A stretch of 64,000 bases of DNA, from positions 66,427,940-66,491,939 of the forward strand of contig CM055095.1 in the NCBI GenBank assembly GCA_029204225.1, given 5' to 3'. The notes beneath the pieces were generated by a model. It was given only the letters and a program-made list of their open reading frames with translations. It had not been told where the DNA came from and ran no database searches. Shown one piece after another: positions 1 through 11,676 of this stretch (position 1 is the stretch's first letter; each line of letters begins with the position of its first letter). The position numbers and the translations under genes are program-made. Origin of the DNA: Diphasiastrum complanatum. Its lineage: Eukaryota; Streptophyta; Lycopodiopsida; Lycopodiales; Lycopodiaceae.

Positions 1-195
1 CACTAAAATTAGCAAACAGGAGATGGGATATCCACTAAGGTATTACCACAAAGATATCTTTGATCTACCTAAAATTTGTTAGCAAATCTTGTTGCAAAGT
101 TCAATTAAAAGCTGAGACCAAGCAAAGAACAATGAACAGGTATGGGAGGACCATACATTATTTCTGCACAAAACATGCATCCAAAGTGAGCTCAC
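1..195 (-). other. 5' part of intron 3 of the HflX-like gene
   Basis: On the minus strand exon 3 ends with GAG followed by GTGAGC, a good splice donor at 194-195, so everything left of it is intron. Nothing else coding is seen here. Later exons of the gene must lie beyond the left edge of the window. Confidence 0.75.
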
Positions 196-258
196 CTCAA
201 GATTTCGTTGTTGGACACCTGAGAGTGGGGCATTCACAAACACAGCATCAAGATCGTC
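196..258 (-). CDS. HFLX: HflX-like GTP-binding protein, exon 3 (63 bp)
   Basis: Reading the minus strand, a polypyrimidine stretch and TATATGCAG precede 21 codons, and GTGAGC follows. The peptide contains DAVFVNAPLSGVQQRNLE. In plant HflX-family GTPases (bacterial HflX, human GTPBP6, which act on ribosomes) the N-terminal domain has a segment of the form 'DAVFVN..L.G.QQRNLE' just before the conserved 'DR.GLI..IF..RA' block; that match is from memory of the family. Exon length is a multiple of three, phase 0 at both ends, and it joins in frame to exon 2. The GTPase domain itself would be encoded further left, outside the window. Confidence 0.85.
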
Positions 259-1350
259 CTGCATATAAAAACCCCAGTTATCAGCTCGGTCCAAACCATC
301 TTCACCCGTATAAATCCATTGCATGACTAGAAGAAACTCTATCATTAATATTCTCATAGGCTTGTTTACACAAAACAATCAAGAAAGTATAAAATGGATG
401 AAACTCAATTGGTGATGCTCTCATGAACTTGTTTACCCAAACCAATTAAGAAAATATTTCTAGTTAGAGTCTGCAATGGCTTCACTTTTGGCAGGTCAAA
501 ATGGACAGGAAATGGATCTTAATGATTTTAGAAACAGTAGAGAAGAAGTACATCACAAGGTTGCACAAGATAGTGATGTACATAAAATGTAGAAGTATCT
601 CCTTTGACCCAATTTTTTACCTTTGCAAAGAGAACCCCGAACAAACTGTCATCTATCCTATATGTGTGCCCTCATCCAAAATTCCCAAGAATTGTAGTTG
701 GTTCCAACTTCCATCCCAAAAAACATGAAAGGGATGACTTTAACCAAAGCTGGAAAATTAAATAGCCAGAGAAAAATGATGTTTCCTTGGACTATTTCAT
801 GTCGGAAATCTATAGCAACTGTCAAACTAGAATTTGAATCACTGGAGAGAAAGTTATGGCAAAAAATTCAAAAAATATTAACTGTCTGTTACACCGATCT
901 GGAAAAGTCCTGTCATCCCATGTATCGAACTTTACATATTTGGTATCACATAAGAACAATTGACCATAAAAGATGAAGCAACTAGCATCCTCCAACTAAG
1001 AACATTGAAAGAACATCAAATATAGTCAATAGTTGATTCCCCACAAGGAAGAGCAATAAGTTTCCCACAAATAAACCGGGAGTAATCAAAATTCTCACCT
1101 GTTGAATGAATTTCTTATTTCTCTGCTTCCTAGTACTCCAATGAAATCAAAGCTAAAACCTTAGCACAGAAAAAGGTGTCGTATTATTCTATATCCGTGT
1201 CCCATTACAGAACATGAAAGTGTAATTATTCATTGTAAGAAAATGGTTGAAGGCACCGGCCTATGGTCATTTTGTAAATGGATGTAAATAGCACGTTCAC
1301 TAAAAAACACGATGTACGGCATAAGAGTCCAAGATCTAATCTAGAGGCTA

Positions 1351-1653
1351 CTAGACTAACTTCTTATAATGTATAAGTTGACCAGTCAAAGGGACGTGTG
1401 TCATACAATTCTCTGAGACACTTGATCAAATAAATGAGTGTGGTCTAAAAGTTTTAGCTTCTACATGCTTGCCTGTGTCAAGGTCCTCCCAAGTGGCAAG
1501 TGCTAGACTAACTTCCTAGAATGTATTAGTCAAAGGAAGTGTGTCATATGTTCTATGGGACACTTAATCAAAAACATGAGTGATGGTGGTCTAAAAGATA
1601 TAGCAACCTCTACATGCTTGTCTATGAGTCAAGGTCTTCCCAAGTGGCCAGTG
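1351..1653. repeat. 152-bp tandem duplication
   Basis: The block from CTAGACTAAC at 1351 to CAAGTGGCAAGTG at 1502 is repeated, diverged, from 1503 to 1653. Shared landmarks are GTGTGTCATA, ACACTTGATCAAA/ACACTTAATCAAA, GTGGTCTAAAAG and CTCCCAAGTGGC. No function is evident. Confidence 0.75.
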
Positions 1654-2806
1654 TTGGTGGCCGAGTTACATATACCACTTGTCATAGAAGAATGTGTCAG
1701 GGTTTTAGCGAGTAATTGACGAAGTTTATGTGTTGTGTAAAAGCATCTATGCAGCTTAGGTTGGGAGGAGACTGGAAACAAAACTCTCTTGATGTTTCTA
1801 GTATAAGACTAGAGACTATACTAGAGATCTATAAAGATTTTCAGATTGTGTGGAGGAATCACCTACCAAATGTCCATACTCCATGGACCTTCTCGCAATT
1901 TAGAGTCCAACTCCCATTTCAACTGATTTGGAAGCTTGCGCCCAATTTCTAGCTGCTCTTAAGAGCGAGTTTCAAACTTCAGCATCCTAATTGACTATTT
2001 GCATTAGCAGGCTTACCAATTTCGTGCCTTTTACTGATGTTTACAGCTGCCTAAGAGGTTTGCACACAATTTCTAGCCTTCTTGTGAGCAGAATCAGCCC
2101 CATAGAAGTCTTGAGTTTCACCTTTTTTGTTGCTAGCTTTTGAGGAATTGCTACTTCAAAGTTGCTCAGGGTCTTCTATTAGTAGGTCACAAAAGGATTA
2201 AGCATGTAGACCACTAAACTTTGTAAAACTTGCTTTATTCAGGCTAGTTTTTTAGGATCGTGACTCACTTGCTGATTTTTTTGGGGCAAACTTAGGCACA
2301 CTCTAGATTTTGTAGTAGAAGGTCAATTCCATCCAACTCTTAGAGGAACAAGAGGTTGCCAAGCTATTTCACTATTTTTGTGCACCAGTTTTGCTTGCAA
2401 CTTTGTGTGTTTAGTTTGCTGATGCAAGTTTTGCTAGTCGCTACATAGAAGCTTCCTATAGACATGCTTTTGCTTAATGCTAACCCTACTACACCAATGC
2501 CAATCAAGTATGGATGCTTCTACAGAATCTAGCCATGACTCACAAAGGTTGGATGTTCTTTTCTCTAAAGTGGATGCCATGGAAGCCACTGCTCAAACGA
2601 ATTTAAGAATAATTTAATTCTAGCAAATCTAGCAATGGACCTAGAAGAGTCATGGGAACTGTAGTGGTGGTATGAACTTTGAAGCCAATAAACTTCTATT
2701 AGTCTAGCGCCTATTGATCATCCAAAATCTAACAGACAGACGGAACATACCAACTAGTTGATGGAAGATATGCTTTGGCATATGTCTCTAGGCGACAATC
2801 AAACTG

Positions 2807-3004
2807 GGAAAAGTAACTCCCAATGGTTAAGTTCGTGTACGATAATGTTAAGCTTTCTGCCACCAGATATAGTCAATTTATGTTAATGTTTCGCTTCAGC
2901 CACATGGAAAAGTAACTCCCAAGGGTTGAGTTTGCGTACAATAGTGTTAAGCTTTCTGCCACCAGATATAGTCCATTTGTGTTGATGTTTGGCTTCAGCC
3001 ACAT
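2807..3004 (+). repeat. 99-bp in-frame tandem duplication inside the gypsy integrase remnant
   Basis: GGAAAAGTAACTCCCAA starts at 2807 and again at 2906; both copies run to CGCTTCAGCCACAT or GGCTTCAGCCACAT. The unit is 33 codons and covers the EFAYNS..SPF.LMFGF segment after the catalytic Glu. The two copies differ at several bases, so the event is old. Confidence 0.85.
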
Positions 3005-3489
3005 TCACCCGTATCCGTTACACTCAAAGGTCATAAGGTGCCAACTACAACTCATTTTTACACAATATGCAAGAAATGTTATAGTTGGCTAATGGAAGTA
3101 TAAGAACCGCTCAAGGTCAAGCCCATTTCTATATTGACCGAGGTGCTCACCTCAGAGTTTGAGGTCAAAATTTAGGTGTATCTCAGAAATCTCAAAAGAT
3201 TTTAAAGCATTCCAAATGGGAAAATGTTCGTAGTCATCTCCAAAATATAGTTGTCCTTATAAACTTGTAAAAAAATCAAATGGTTCACTTAGAGACTAGA
3301 TCTTTTGCAAGGGACTAACGTTCATGTTGTATTCCATGCTGGTTGCTTGAAGGAGTGACTAGGTGGAAAGCATAACCTTCTCTAGAAGGTGAACTAGTTC
3401 AGTTGGAGGATTTAATTCTACCCACAATTAGATGATAAAGACAGCCGGGACACCTGGGTCATAAGTCCTTGAGTCTCAAAAGGAATTTC

Positions 3490-3503
3490 TTAAGGGAGAG
3501 AGA
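3490..3503 (+). other. Polypurine tract of the gypsy remnant
   Basis: TTAAGGGAGAGAGA lies just before TGTTATGTAAC, the position expected for the plus-strand primer of an LTR retrotransposon. Confidence 0.5.
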
Positions 3504-4688
3504 ATGTTATGTAACAACGATATGGCCTCAGGTGACAACCTTGGTAAGAGGCTAAATGTTGGTCCGATGTTGTCGTGCCATGCGTCCACACTTCAAACCA
3601 CATGTGTTAGGGTACTAAAGTAGCATGACTAGTGGCTAAATTGCATGTGCACCATGTTTCATTAAGTGGCATCAAAGTTTTAAGATGCTAAAACCATCAA
3701 ACATATCCCTCATAAATTGGACCAAGTGTCCCATACAACAAAGGACATGAGTCCATTTAGAAACTCTATTTAATGCTCGTAATATCAATTTACCATCTTA
3801 TAACCACAAACCTATGGCTAACCCACTTTGATAAATGACCAATATACTTTTTTCAGGCTTACAAGGATAACAAATGTAACAACCTATAACATGCATGCTA
3901 CACAACTTGGAGCTAAGGAGTCTTGGATGTGTCAACATGAGGCTATTTCTTCATATTGAAGTTGTAGCAAATGTTGTGCATCACATAAGAAGAACTCGCA
4001 AGCTCAATAAAGCTACTATCCCTATTCCATGAACCATTAGTCCAAATCTATATGTTTCTCTTCTATCGAACGTGATTTGCCTTTATCTAGTCAAGAAAAT
4101 CGCACATAAAGGGACAACTGAATATCTATTTATGCCAATAATCGGCTCATATGATGTTTCAATCTCCTCTTGCTCTTTTAATCACTTCCCTTTGTCAATC
4201 CTAGGGCATCTATTGTAGTTGGAAACCAAGTCTATCGTAGAGTTTGGCAAGCTGCTAAGGTTCACAAGGTCAGTGATATGCCATGCATTTTTAGTGATGG
4301 TTCCATTTCTCAAGAATGATTCTTCAAGAGGAATTTACCACCCGCAAAGCTAAGAACCATAAAACTTGAGCTCTTTGTATTTTTGCTTAAGACAATGAGC
4401 TAGTAGCAAACCATACTATGGTAGGAGACTCATCACATCCTCAAGACAATTCTTCCAAGTCCATCACTCATGTCATAACAAATAAAAAAAATATATCCAG
4501 AACATCTGTCATGTTTTAGAATAATTGAGAAATAGAACCTAATTATGAACCATGATCTCTAAAATTTCCCAAATCCATAGTTTTAGGAGTAAAGTTATGA
4601 ACTAGATTTTACAACTTTCCATTTTAATAAAAGCTATGCCGAACTTCTTGAATGGTTACACAACTTTCAAATAGAACAGCATGACCAC

Positions 4689-4753
4689 CTTAGCATTTAC
4701 TGCATCAACATGGGCACGCACAATTTCAACTGTCCCTGGTCCCAAGTATGCGC
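4689..4753 (-). CDS. HFLX: HflX-like GTP-binding protein, exon 2 (65 bp)
   Basis: On the minus strand, TTTGCTGATTTGTTTCTAG (acceptor) precedes 65 bases that begin with the last two bases of a Gly codon and end AAG before donor GTGGTC. The peptide begins AYLGPGTVEIV and ends DAVNAK. Plant HflX proteins carry a matching 'AYFGPGTV' motif at this place. Exon 1 ends in phase 1 and this exon starts with two bases of a codon, so the join is exact; it then continues in phase 0 to exon 3. The phase match of three independent pieces is the main evidence. Confidence 0.85.
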
Positions 4754-5718
4754 CTAGAAACAAATCAGCAAATTTCAATTTAGATGCCACCTACATTGTT
4801 AGTACGGTACTACTTTACTTCAACTATGGAAGAAAATCATGCATAGCTACCTAGATTGTTCATAAACGCATGTTATTCCTCACTAAAAGTTACTCATTGA
4901 GAACTGAGCAACCACACTAAGAGTTTTACGAGACAAAATAGTTGGTAAATACTAGCATTTTCTTTTCAAAAATACAGACTTCACAAGAATAATCTCAATA
5001 AAGCTTATTGACCATATTCTTTCTAGACAACAAAACAACCTTTGAAATACATTCATCAAATATAAAAATTTGCACAATTACAAATAACATAGACAATTAT
5101 ATTGTCAACGGACACTATTGAACGTTACCTTTTGATTGTAAGACAAAAGTCTCAAAACAAAGACCTATACACAGAAATCACAAGAACTATCACCGAGCTT
5201 TACCTTCAGCTGTATCCAATAACTCAAGACCCAAACAAAGATTTAATCAAACAGCAATAGGCGTCCTTTAGAGTGACCTTAGCCTTATGTGCCAAAGAAT
5301 GGCTAAGTCCGAACCCTAGACATAATAGCAGGGTGCGTGACTACGTACTATTCAAGAATCTCCTTCGTTAAACTTTAGGATTTGACAGAAACAATGATTC
5401 TAAGAAATTATTATGATTCTAGAAGAATCATGGAACCAAAAACTTTAATGATATGAGATCAAGAACTCAAGAATTCCAAGAATGACATACAAACAAGAAG
5501 ATGGTGCATCCTGCAGCAGCTTACAATCCAAGTAGTTGGGTGGAATCAAGCCTAAGAAAGGAAAGGAAAGATGATTACAATCAAGTTCAAACTTTTTGCA
5601 TGGCTTGAGAGCACACTTCCATAAACCAACCTCATCGTTTTATTTGCAAAAGAATCTTTAGATGCACGTGAAGGTGTACAAGACCCCAAGCTAGTTTTCT
5701 TACATGCAAAAGCCCACA

Positions 5719-5724
<6 letters not shown>

Positions 5725-5776
<52 letters not shown>
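5725..5776. repeat. (CT)n tract before LINE A
   Basis: About 26 CT units separate unrecognised intron sequence from the 5' end of the first LINE copy. Long Arg-Glu open frames across this and similar tracts are artefacts. Confidence 0.95.
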
Positions 5777-5780
<4 letters not shown>

Positions 5781-5860
5781 AGCGATGGTGATGGCGTCCT
5801 GATCCGCCCTGCCCTGGTCCGCATTGCCTTGGTCCTCCCTGCCCTGGTTCTCCTCTCCCG

Positions 5861-6640
5861 TTGACTCCTTCTCCAGCGCTGCCCCTTCCATTGCTATGGC
5901 TTCAAACAAAATGGGGGGGCCTCCATCACCCACCTCTTCTCCTACTTATGCTGGCCAGTCACCTGCTTCTGCTGGCCAGTCAGTATCTATCCGACTTTGA
6001 ATCTCTTAACAGCTATTTACAACATCAGTTCAAAGAAGTGCTACAATTTATCGAGAAATTGCAACTACAGAATCAGACGCCTCATGGAGAAATGATCAAG
6101 GTCAGTCTTCAAAATAAGGACTTACAAAGAACTGTTGACATGATGAAAGTGAAAGGGGTGCAGGATCTTCATTCGCAGCAAGATGTGGAAAGTAAAATCT
6201 CGTCTTTGGCAAAGGACGTGGAAGAAACTCATACTTGGGCTTCGGTTCTTAAGCAAGATGGTAATATTTCCTCCAACCAAGTTCAGCCCTTTTTCGTGAA
6301 TTCTACTTTGGAGAATGTTTTTACAGAACAAGAGAAAGGAGCCAAGAAGGCTCTTAATATCCGAGTTAGGGGTATTCCTAATGGAAACTAGGCCCTTGAG
6401 AAGGCAAAAGACCTTCTTGTATCTAAACTTTCACATCATATTGAGGGATTTGACACTGCTTGGCGGAGCAAATTTGATGATAAGGTCTTATTCATAAAGT
6501 TTCGTTCCATTGAACAACGCAATGCTGCTTTACGCCTTAGAGCTAAGCTCAAAGGTACTTTTATTTTTATGGATGAAGATCTAACACACACAATGGCAAG
6601 CGAGGAAAATGGTCATTCATGAGGCCTATGGTAGGAATCA
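5861..6640 (+). pseudogene. LINE A ORF1 (coiled coil plus RNA-binding-like domain), frameshifted
   Basis: An open frame of 176 codons begins at 5861. After a Pro/Leu-rich start it shows a probable coiled coil (SLNSYLQHQFKEVLQFIEKL and following) and a segment HTWASVLKQDG shared with the other LINE copies. The RNA-binding-like part begins ALNIRVRGIPN, then a TAG at 6389 and frame changes follow; KVLFIKFRSIEQRNAALRLR and GTFIFMDED lie downstream to about 6590. The copy in LINE B shows the same order, supporting one ORF1 protein that would bind element RNA. Nonfunctional as read. Confidence 0.7.
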
Positions 6641-6739
6641 AAGAGTGGTCCTTATTGAAGGCAAGCCTAAATTCTACGATAAGATTTCACAATAGGAAGT
6701 CGAGGATCCCGAGCATAGGAACAGCCCGAGATCCCCTCA

Positions 6740-9680
6740 GCCATTACAAATTGGTTTTTGGAATTGTAACGGTGTGCTTTCATCTTCTTCAGCATGGGAT
6801 TCACTCTTTTTTGCAGAAATGTGATAGTTTGCTCTTAGCAGAGACCCATGAATCACTGTATCGACCTCTTCCAGCTATTCAGGATTATTCATGGCATTCA
6901 GCATACAGGCCTTTCCTGAGAGGAAAAACAACGCGTGGCTCTGGTGGTGTAGCATGTCTTACCAAGGAGGCTTATCGTACTCATTTTAAGCTGCTCAAAA
7001 GTGATCCATTTGCGAGATTTATTTGGTTACAGTTCTTTGGTCGCTACTTGGGGTTACCTCGAGATCTCTTTCTAGCAGTTTGTTATTTTGCACCTCAGAC
7101 ATCAGCTTTTGCAGACTATGGTGGTGACCCATTCCAGGCTTTCTCAGACGATATAGTCAGCTTTGCACAACAGGGCCTTATTCTACTAGCAGGAGATTTC
7201 AATGCTCGCACCAGCACCCAACAGACAGAGTTTCATGCAGATAGTGATTTCCTACAGATCCAGGCTTTGGATGTGGGTTTGGACAGGACCTCTCAAGATG
7301 CAGATACCCCAGCTACACACTTTGGAGAACAATTGATTGGACTAGCAGAAGCTCATTCTTTAGCCATTCTGAATGGCCTATCTCGATGGCCATCATCATT
7401 AGTCTTTACTTGCCATCCACACGGAGGTGGACACAGCGTTGTTGACTACATTGGTTCACCAGCCTTGATTCCATTTCTTCATACTTTTCATATTATACAC
7501 CCTACCATCTCTGAGCACTCTCTATTGCTCCTGTCCCTTGGCCATGCTACTCCTGGTACTGTTACGACACCTCATTCCACCCGTACTTTGCGGAAAAAAT
7601 TGCTTACTTTCAGTCTCTGGCACAGAAACTCATCGATTCCTTGGACCTTCTTCCACCTTCTTCTGGAAGATGTTTTCTAAAAACTCATGTAAGCCAGCTC
7701 CTATTTCCATAGAATCTTGGATTGATTATGCTGCAAAACTTTATACAGTTGACTCTCCTCCCATCTCTCTCTCATCGCGACCATCAGAATTCACCCTTTT
7801 CACTCCGTCTATGATTGGAAACGCCATAAAAAATGGTCTAAGTATGGACTTTCTAGAACCTATCGCCCATATTGTTGCTCCATACATCTCCCACATTTTT
7901 AACCAATCTGTTATTTTTGGCCTTCCCACACCTTGGTGTGCTAACCTTCTACACCCTATACTTAAGGGTGGTGATCCTCTGAATGTAGACAACTATCGCA
8001 CTATTATGATCAGCCACACTATGGCTAAGCTCTATGGTTCGGTTATGCAATCTATCATCAACTCTCATGCGGAGACAGAGGAGTTACATGCTATGGGACA
8101 GGCAGGTTTTAGAGCAGGCTACTCCACAGCTGACCAGATATTCATATTGAGATGTATCATTGAGGCGGCGAAGTCCAGGAAACAGAGAGTCTATTGCTGC
8201 TTTGTGGACTTCCGCAAAGCATTTGATTTGGTTTCGAGACACTTGTTGCTCCAGCGTTTGGCGTCTCTTGGTTTCTCACAGGAGGTCATTGCTGCTATCA
8301 TCACATTATATGAAAGAGTTTTGGCCCGTTTCCGTGATGGAGATGGATGGTCTTCATATATTCATAGTACGATAGGAGTAAAGCAGGGGTGTCCTTTGTC
8401 ACCCACCCTCTTTGCTCTATACATTGACGACCTTGAGCAAATCATTCGGGAAGAAGGTGGAGATGGCAGTCCTCTAGCAGATATTATTATCCCTATCCTT
8501 CTTTATGCAGATGATGTGGTTCTATTATCTAGTTCAGCTGCAGGACTTCAGCGACATCTAGATGCCTTGTATACTTTCTGTCAAATATGGGGGCTGATGG
8601 TGAACATTGGTAAGACTAAGGTTATGGTGTTTAACACCAACAGACAGCATATGAGAGACACTATGTTCTATTATGATGGACAGCTTCTTGAGATAGTGGC
8701 GTCTTACACATACCTGGGCGTTCTCTTCTCTGGTCCATTGCTTTCTTTTAGACCAGCTGTATTGGCTAGGCTCCGCAAGGGGCGCTCTGCTCTTGTTCAG
8801 ATGGAGAGGTTTTCCTCTACTTATTATGTGCATGACCCGGATACACGTTGTCGCCTTTTCTCCTCGACTGTTTCTCCAGTTGCATTGTATTCATCAGAGA
8901 CATGGTGTCCAAGCTTATCTAGAGACACTTGGAGTGGCATCTCACGTTTGCAGATTCACGTGCTTAGCCGGATGATTCGGGCCAAGCGGTCAGTTCCTCA
9001 TGAGATTATTTTGGTGGAGTTTGCTTCTCCTCCACTTCCACTGATTGTAGAGGCTATTTTCAGGATCATCACATTCATTCACAAAGTCTCAAAGCTTGAT
9101 TCTTCCACATACGTGGTAGCGGCTTTTACATCTTCTCGCACTTTGGCCGAGCAGCGGGCTAAGTCCTCATGGTTTCAATATGTTTTGGACTTTCTACATA
9201 GTTGGGGATTATCTATGTCTGACCTCCCAAATGGGACTCATGCCTTCATTCATCGACAGATCTGCAAAGCCATATACACTGTCTGGTCTCACCTGGAACC
9301 ATCACGAGTTAAGCTTCAATTCTATCACATTCACTTTCTTCACCTTGATGCTTCAGGGCTTCCCGTCACACCGAGTTATCTCTCTCAAGCGCTATCTTTT
9401 GGCCTGTGCTACCGCATTGGTCAGCTTCAGGTCTCTTCTCATCAGCTCACTATTGAGACAGGCAGATAGATACACAGACATGCCACGACCCCTACGGATC
9501 TGTCAGTGTTGTACACTACAGGAGGTTGAGGATGAGTTTCACTTTATTTTCAGATGTCTAGCTTACTATGAGATTAGAGGTAGATACCATTGTCTCTATC
9601 GTGACATTCCACTCACACTTGGTTCCTTCTTTGCCTATCCGAGAGATCTTCTCTTTGAGATCTTCTCTTCTATCGAATGA
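6740..9680 (+). pseudogene. LINE A ORF2: endonuclease and reverse transcriptase
   Basis: APE endonuclease motifs: FWNCNGV (about 6757), LLLAETHES (6826), GSGGVACL (6937), LLAGDFNART (7180), HPHGGGHSVVDYI (7412) and SEHSLL, where SDH is usual. Reverse transcriptase in the 643-codon frame 7538-9469: NYRTIM, GQAGFRAGYSTADQ, CCFVDFRKAFD, GVKQGCPLSPTLF, LLYADDVVLLS near residue 323, and GKTKVMVFN. The finger C-x2-C..H-x4-C (ICQCCTLQEVEDEFHFIFRC) lies in another frame near 9500-9560. Frame changes occur near 6815, 7560-7680 and 9465. The catalytic residues of endonuclease and polymerase remain visible; the protein cannot be made whole. Confidence 0.85.
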
Positions 9681-10080
9681 TCAGGATGTTGACCACAGTC
9701 AGCCACATATTACACTTTTCTTTCAGAAAAGAGTTAGGGAGGATACTTTGGACAGTGAGATTGACATCCCAGCTCGACGACTAAAGCTCCGGCGTCTTCC
9801 TCGACCATCCAGATCCAAAGTTCGTATCATGTGCCTCACGCCAGATCACACAGTTTTTCTCTCTCAGTTAGTAAGTTTTTTTCCTCCGCGTAGCTGGTGG
9901 TTAAGCTACTGCATTTGTACCCTCACCATAGCTAGAGGTTAAGCTTTGGTTTTATTTCCGAATTATTTCTCTTTTATTCTATGTTTTGGTTGATAGAAAT
10001 AAGTCCGGCATGGACAATGCTCCTTTATGATGTACTTTTTCTTTGGCTTATGTGCCCAAGGGCACTCTGTAGACATTAAT

Positions 10081-10101
10081 CTATTCTATTCTATTCTATT
10101 C

Positions 10102-10168
<67 letters not shown>
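10081..10168. repeat. (CTATT)5 followed by (CT)n: tail of LINE A
   Basis: Five CTATT units (10081-10105) follow GACATTAAT and pass into about 31 CT units. The same arrangement, with different short units, ends each LINE copy in this array. Confidence 0.95.
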
Positions 10169-10172
<4 letters not shown>

Positions 10173-10640
10173 GGAACATCATACGGCCATCCATCATGGG
10201 CAGATGTACTTAAAAGTTCGACTATTGCTATTCTTCCACCCCCTCCTCCATCTTCATTTATTTCAGCCACGTTCATTAATAGCCATCTGCGAGTTACTTG
10301 GACGAAAACCTTACCTTCATCCAAGTGCAAGAACAAAAAAGGCAAGACAAGAAGCAACCGAAAAGTGGCTTCTCTACCATAATGGCATTATCTAATTTGT
10401 AGAGTGTGCACCTACTGCTATTAACGAGAGTTTGAATTCTAAGATAGAATCAGAGTTAGAGAGGTGAACAGATGTCCAGTTGACTTGTAAATCTATGTAC
10501 CATACCTGGTTATAAAATCTCTTCGTAGTTAGATTTGTTTTAGTTTTGTTGCTCTAACGGCATTGATTTGTCTGGTTGCCATTTTGTGTGATGTACTGGT
10601 TCATCTTATATGCCTATTGGCATGGAAAAGACGTTAATAA

Positions 10641-10642
<2 letters not shown>
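10169..10642 (+). mobile_element. LINE A2: short, 5'-truncated copy
   Basis: The 474-bp segment between two (CT)n tracts ends ATGCCTATTGGCATGGAAAAGACGTTAATAAAC, closely similar to the 3' ends of LINE C and D (catggaaaa-cattaataaagc). No ORF2 motif is visible, so only 3' untranslated sequence and perhaps unrelated DNA are present. Confidence 0.6.

Positions 10643-10695
<53 letters not shown>
10643..10695. repeat. (CT)n tract between LINE A2 and LINE B
   Basis: About 26 CT units directly after TTAATAAAC; GTGGAGATGGCGCC, the start of LINE B, follows at once. Confidence 0.95.
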
Positions 10696-10698
<3 letters not shown>

Positions 10699-10814
10699 GA
10701 GATGGCGCCTAATCTGTAGCGGGTGTTCCTTCAGATGTCTATGGCCAAAAAAGGGAAGGGGAGCCCACACTCCCTCCCCCACGCACATCTGCCCGTGTCC
10801 ACGCTCCCTCAGCG

Positions 10815-11676
10815 TTGGCCCAACCTTCTCCTCCACCGATGGCCCCTCCTTCACCATCGCTGGTCTCGCTCACCACCTCTTCATCGCTGGTCTCGCTCAC
10901 CACCTCTTCATCGCTCACCACCTCATCTACCCCATCGCTGGTCCAGCATCCCTCCACATCGCTGGTCCAGATCCCTCCCTGCACATCGCTGAATGCAGAT
11001 TCACCCACCAGTGACCCCCTGTCCACCAGCGACCCCCTGTCCATCAGCGCTACTGACAAGCTGTCCATCAGCGCTACTGACAACTTGCTCTCCATTAACG
11101 CTCCAGAATCTATCATCGCTGCCACTTCCCTCGGTTGCTTTGAGCCATAGTGATGGTACTGCTGATACAGATGGAGTCGTACGTAGGGTGAAGATTGAGT
11201 CAGCGTTGCCTACCAATCTAGTCCACACTCCCTGCCCTCCACCTGCTCACCCATCTTTCGTGATACCTGAGATTTATACACCTGCCAAGTCATTTGAACA
11301 GTACATTCTTTCCTACATCGAGCAGATCAAACACGAATCCACCTCTCTACGAAAGGAAATGAGACAGCTTCAAGGGATCATTCAATCTATGTCCGCTGAG
11401 CGGGTAAGTAATCAAGGAGAACCTACCAAGATTCAAGAATTGGAAGAGAAGATAGAGTAGCATAAAGCTGAGACGAAAACGTGGGCCTCTCTTTTCAAGG
11501 AAGATGTTATGGAAGGTACACCCTCCTTCAACCGAGGCATTTCAGCCACCATATCCAAAGCGAATGCGCGAGTACAAAACCCTGAATATAAGGGTCTGCA
11601 GAGTTGAAGACACCAATGATCCAAAGACTGAAGCAACCAGCTTTCTTTCAAGCACACTCTCCCACCACTCCGAAGG
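10815..11676 (+). pseudogene. LINE B ORF1, 5' part
   Basis: The N-terminal region is low-complexity Ser/Thr/Pro with internal repeats (a 27-bp unit twice near 10857-10911, and a unit containing TGTCCATCAGCGCTACTGACA twice near 11040-11085). A 155-codon frame (10993-11460) ends in a probable coiled coil (FEQYILSYIEQIKHESTSLR). A TAG at 11458 stops it; HKAETKTWASLFKEDV continues the same frame. A shifted frame then reads LNIRV.RVEDTNDPK, the start of the RNA-binding-like region, up to the LTR-element insertion. Confidence 0.65.
11672..11676. repeat. Target site duplication GAAGG, left copy
   Basis: GAAGG lies directly before the left LTR (TGTTGTAAAG) and again at 16416-16420 directly after the right LTR. 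The identity of both copies confirms a single transposition into LINE B ORF1. Confidence 0.9.

Larger units (their letters stand above)
2510..3891 (+). mobile_element. Decayed Ty3/gypsy retrotransposon remnant with 3' LTR
   Basis: A possible gag start (MDASTESSHDSQRLDVLF) at 2510 is followed, after a large deletion, by integrase core: DHPKSNRQTEHTN from about 2715 corresponds to the usual [13 protein letters not shown] box with the catalytic Glu kept. A SPFVLMFGF-like block ends about 3000. Degenerate linker follows to about 3430. A purine tract TTAAGGGAGAGAGA at 3490-3503 then precedes TGTTATGTAACAACG, which I read as a 3' LTR ending CCTATAACA at 3891. Many stops and frameshifts; clearly dead. 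The 5' LTR was not found. Confidence 0.65.
259..4688 (-). other. Intron 2 of the HflX-like gene (4430 bp)
   Basis: Donor GTGGTC follows exon 2 and acceptor TATATGCAG precedes exon 3, both phase 0. The intron holds a 152-bp tandem duplication and a decayed plus-strand Ty3/gypsy element (2510-3891). Outside these I see no coding signal in 259-1350, 1654-2509 or 3892-4688; the short open frames there look random. Confidence 0.75.
5777..10105 (+). mobile_element. LINE A: near full-length non-LTR retrotransposon
   Basis: The copy starts directly after a (CT)n tract and ends with five CTATT units running into the next tract. It has an ORF1 with coiled coil, and an ORF2 with APE-type endonuclease, reverse transcriptase and a C-terminal Cys/His finger. 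Both ORFs carry frameshifts. It is the most complete copy of the family here, about 4.3 kb. The clade (L1, R1, I, RTE or other) cannot be settled by eye. Confidence 0.85.

Noticed and set aside
5552-5824. Open frames of repeated Arg-Glu or Leu-Ser across (CT)n tracts (also at 10091-10395, 10606-11014, 18418-18693, 21099-21510, 27744-28113)
   Set aside because: These are translations of dinucleotide repeats plus LINE leader sequence; no stop can occur in pure CT or GA, so length is meaningless.
10739-11228. Minus-strand frames with repeated Ser-Val-Ala-Leu-Met-Asp and Asp-Glu-Glu-Val-Val units
   Set aside because: Reverse translations of the low-complexity LINE B ORF1 start; the plus strand has the supported reading.
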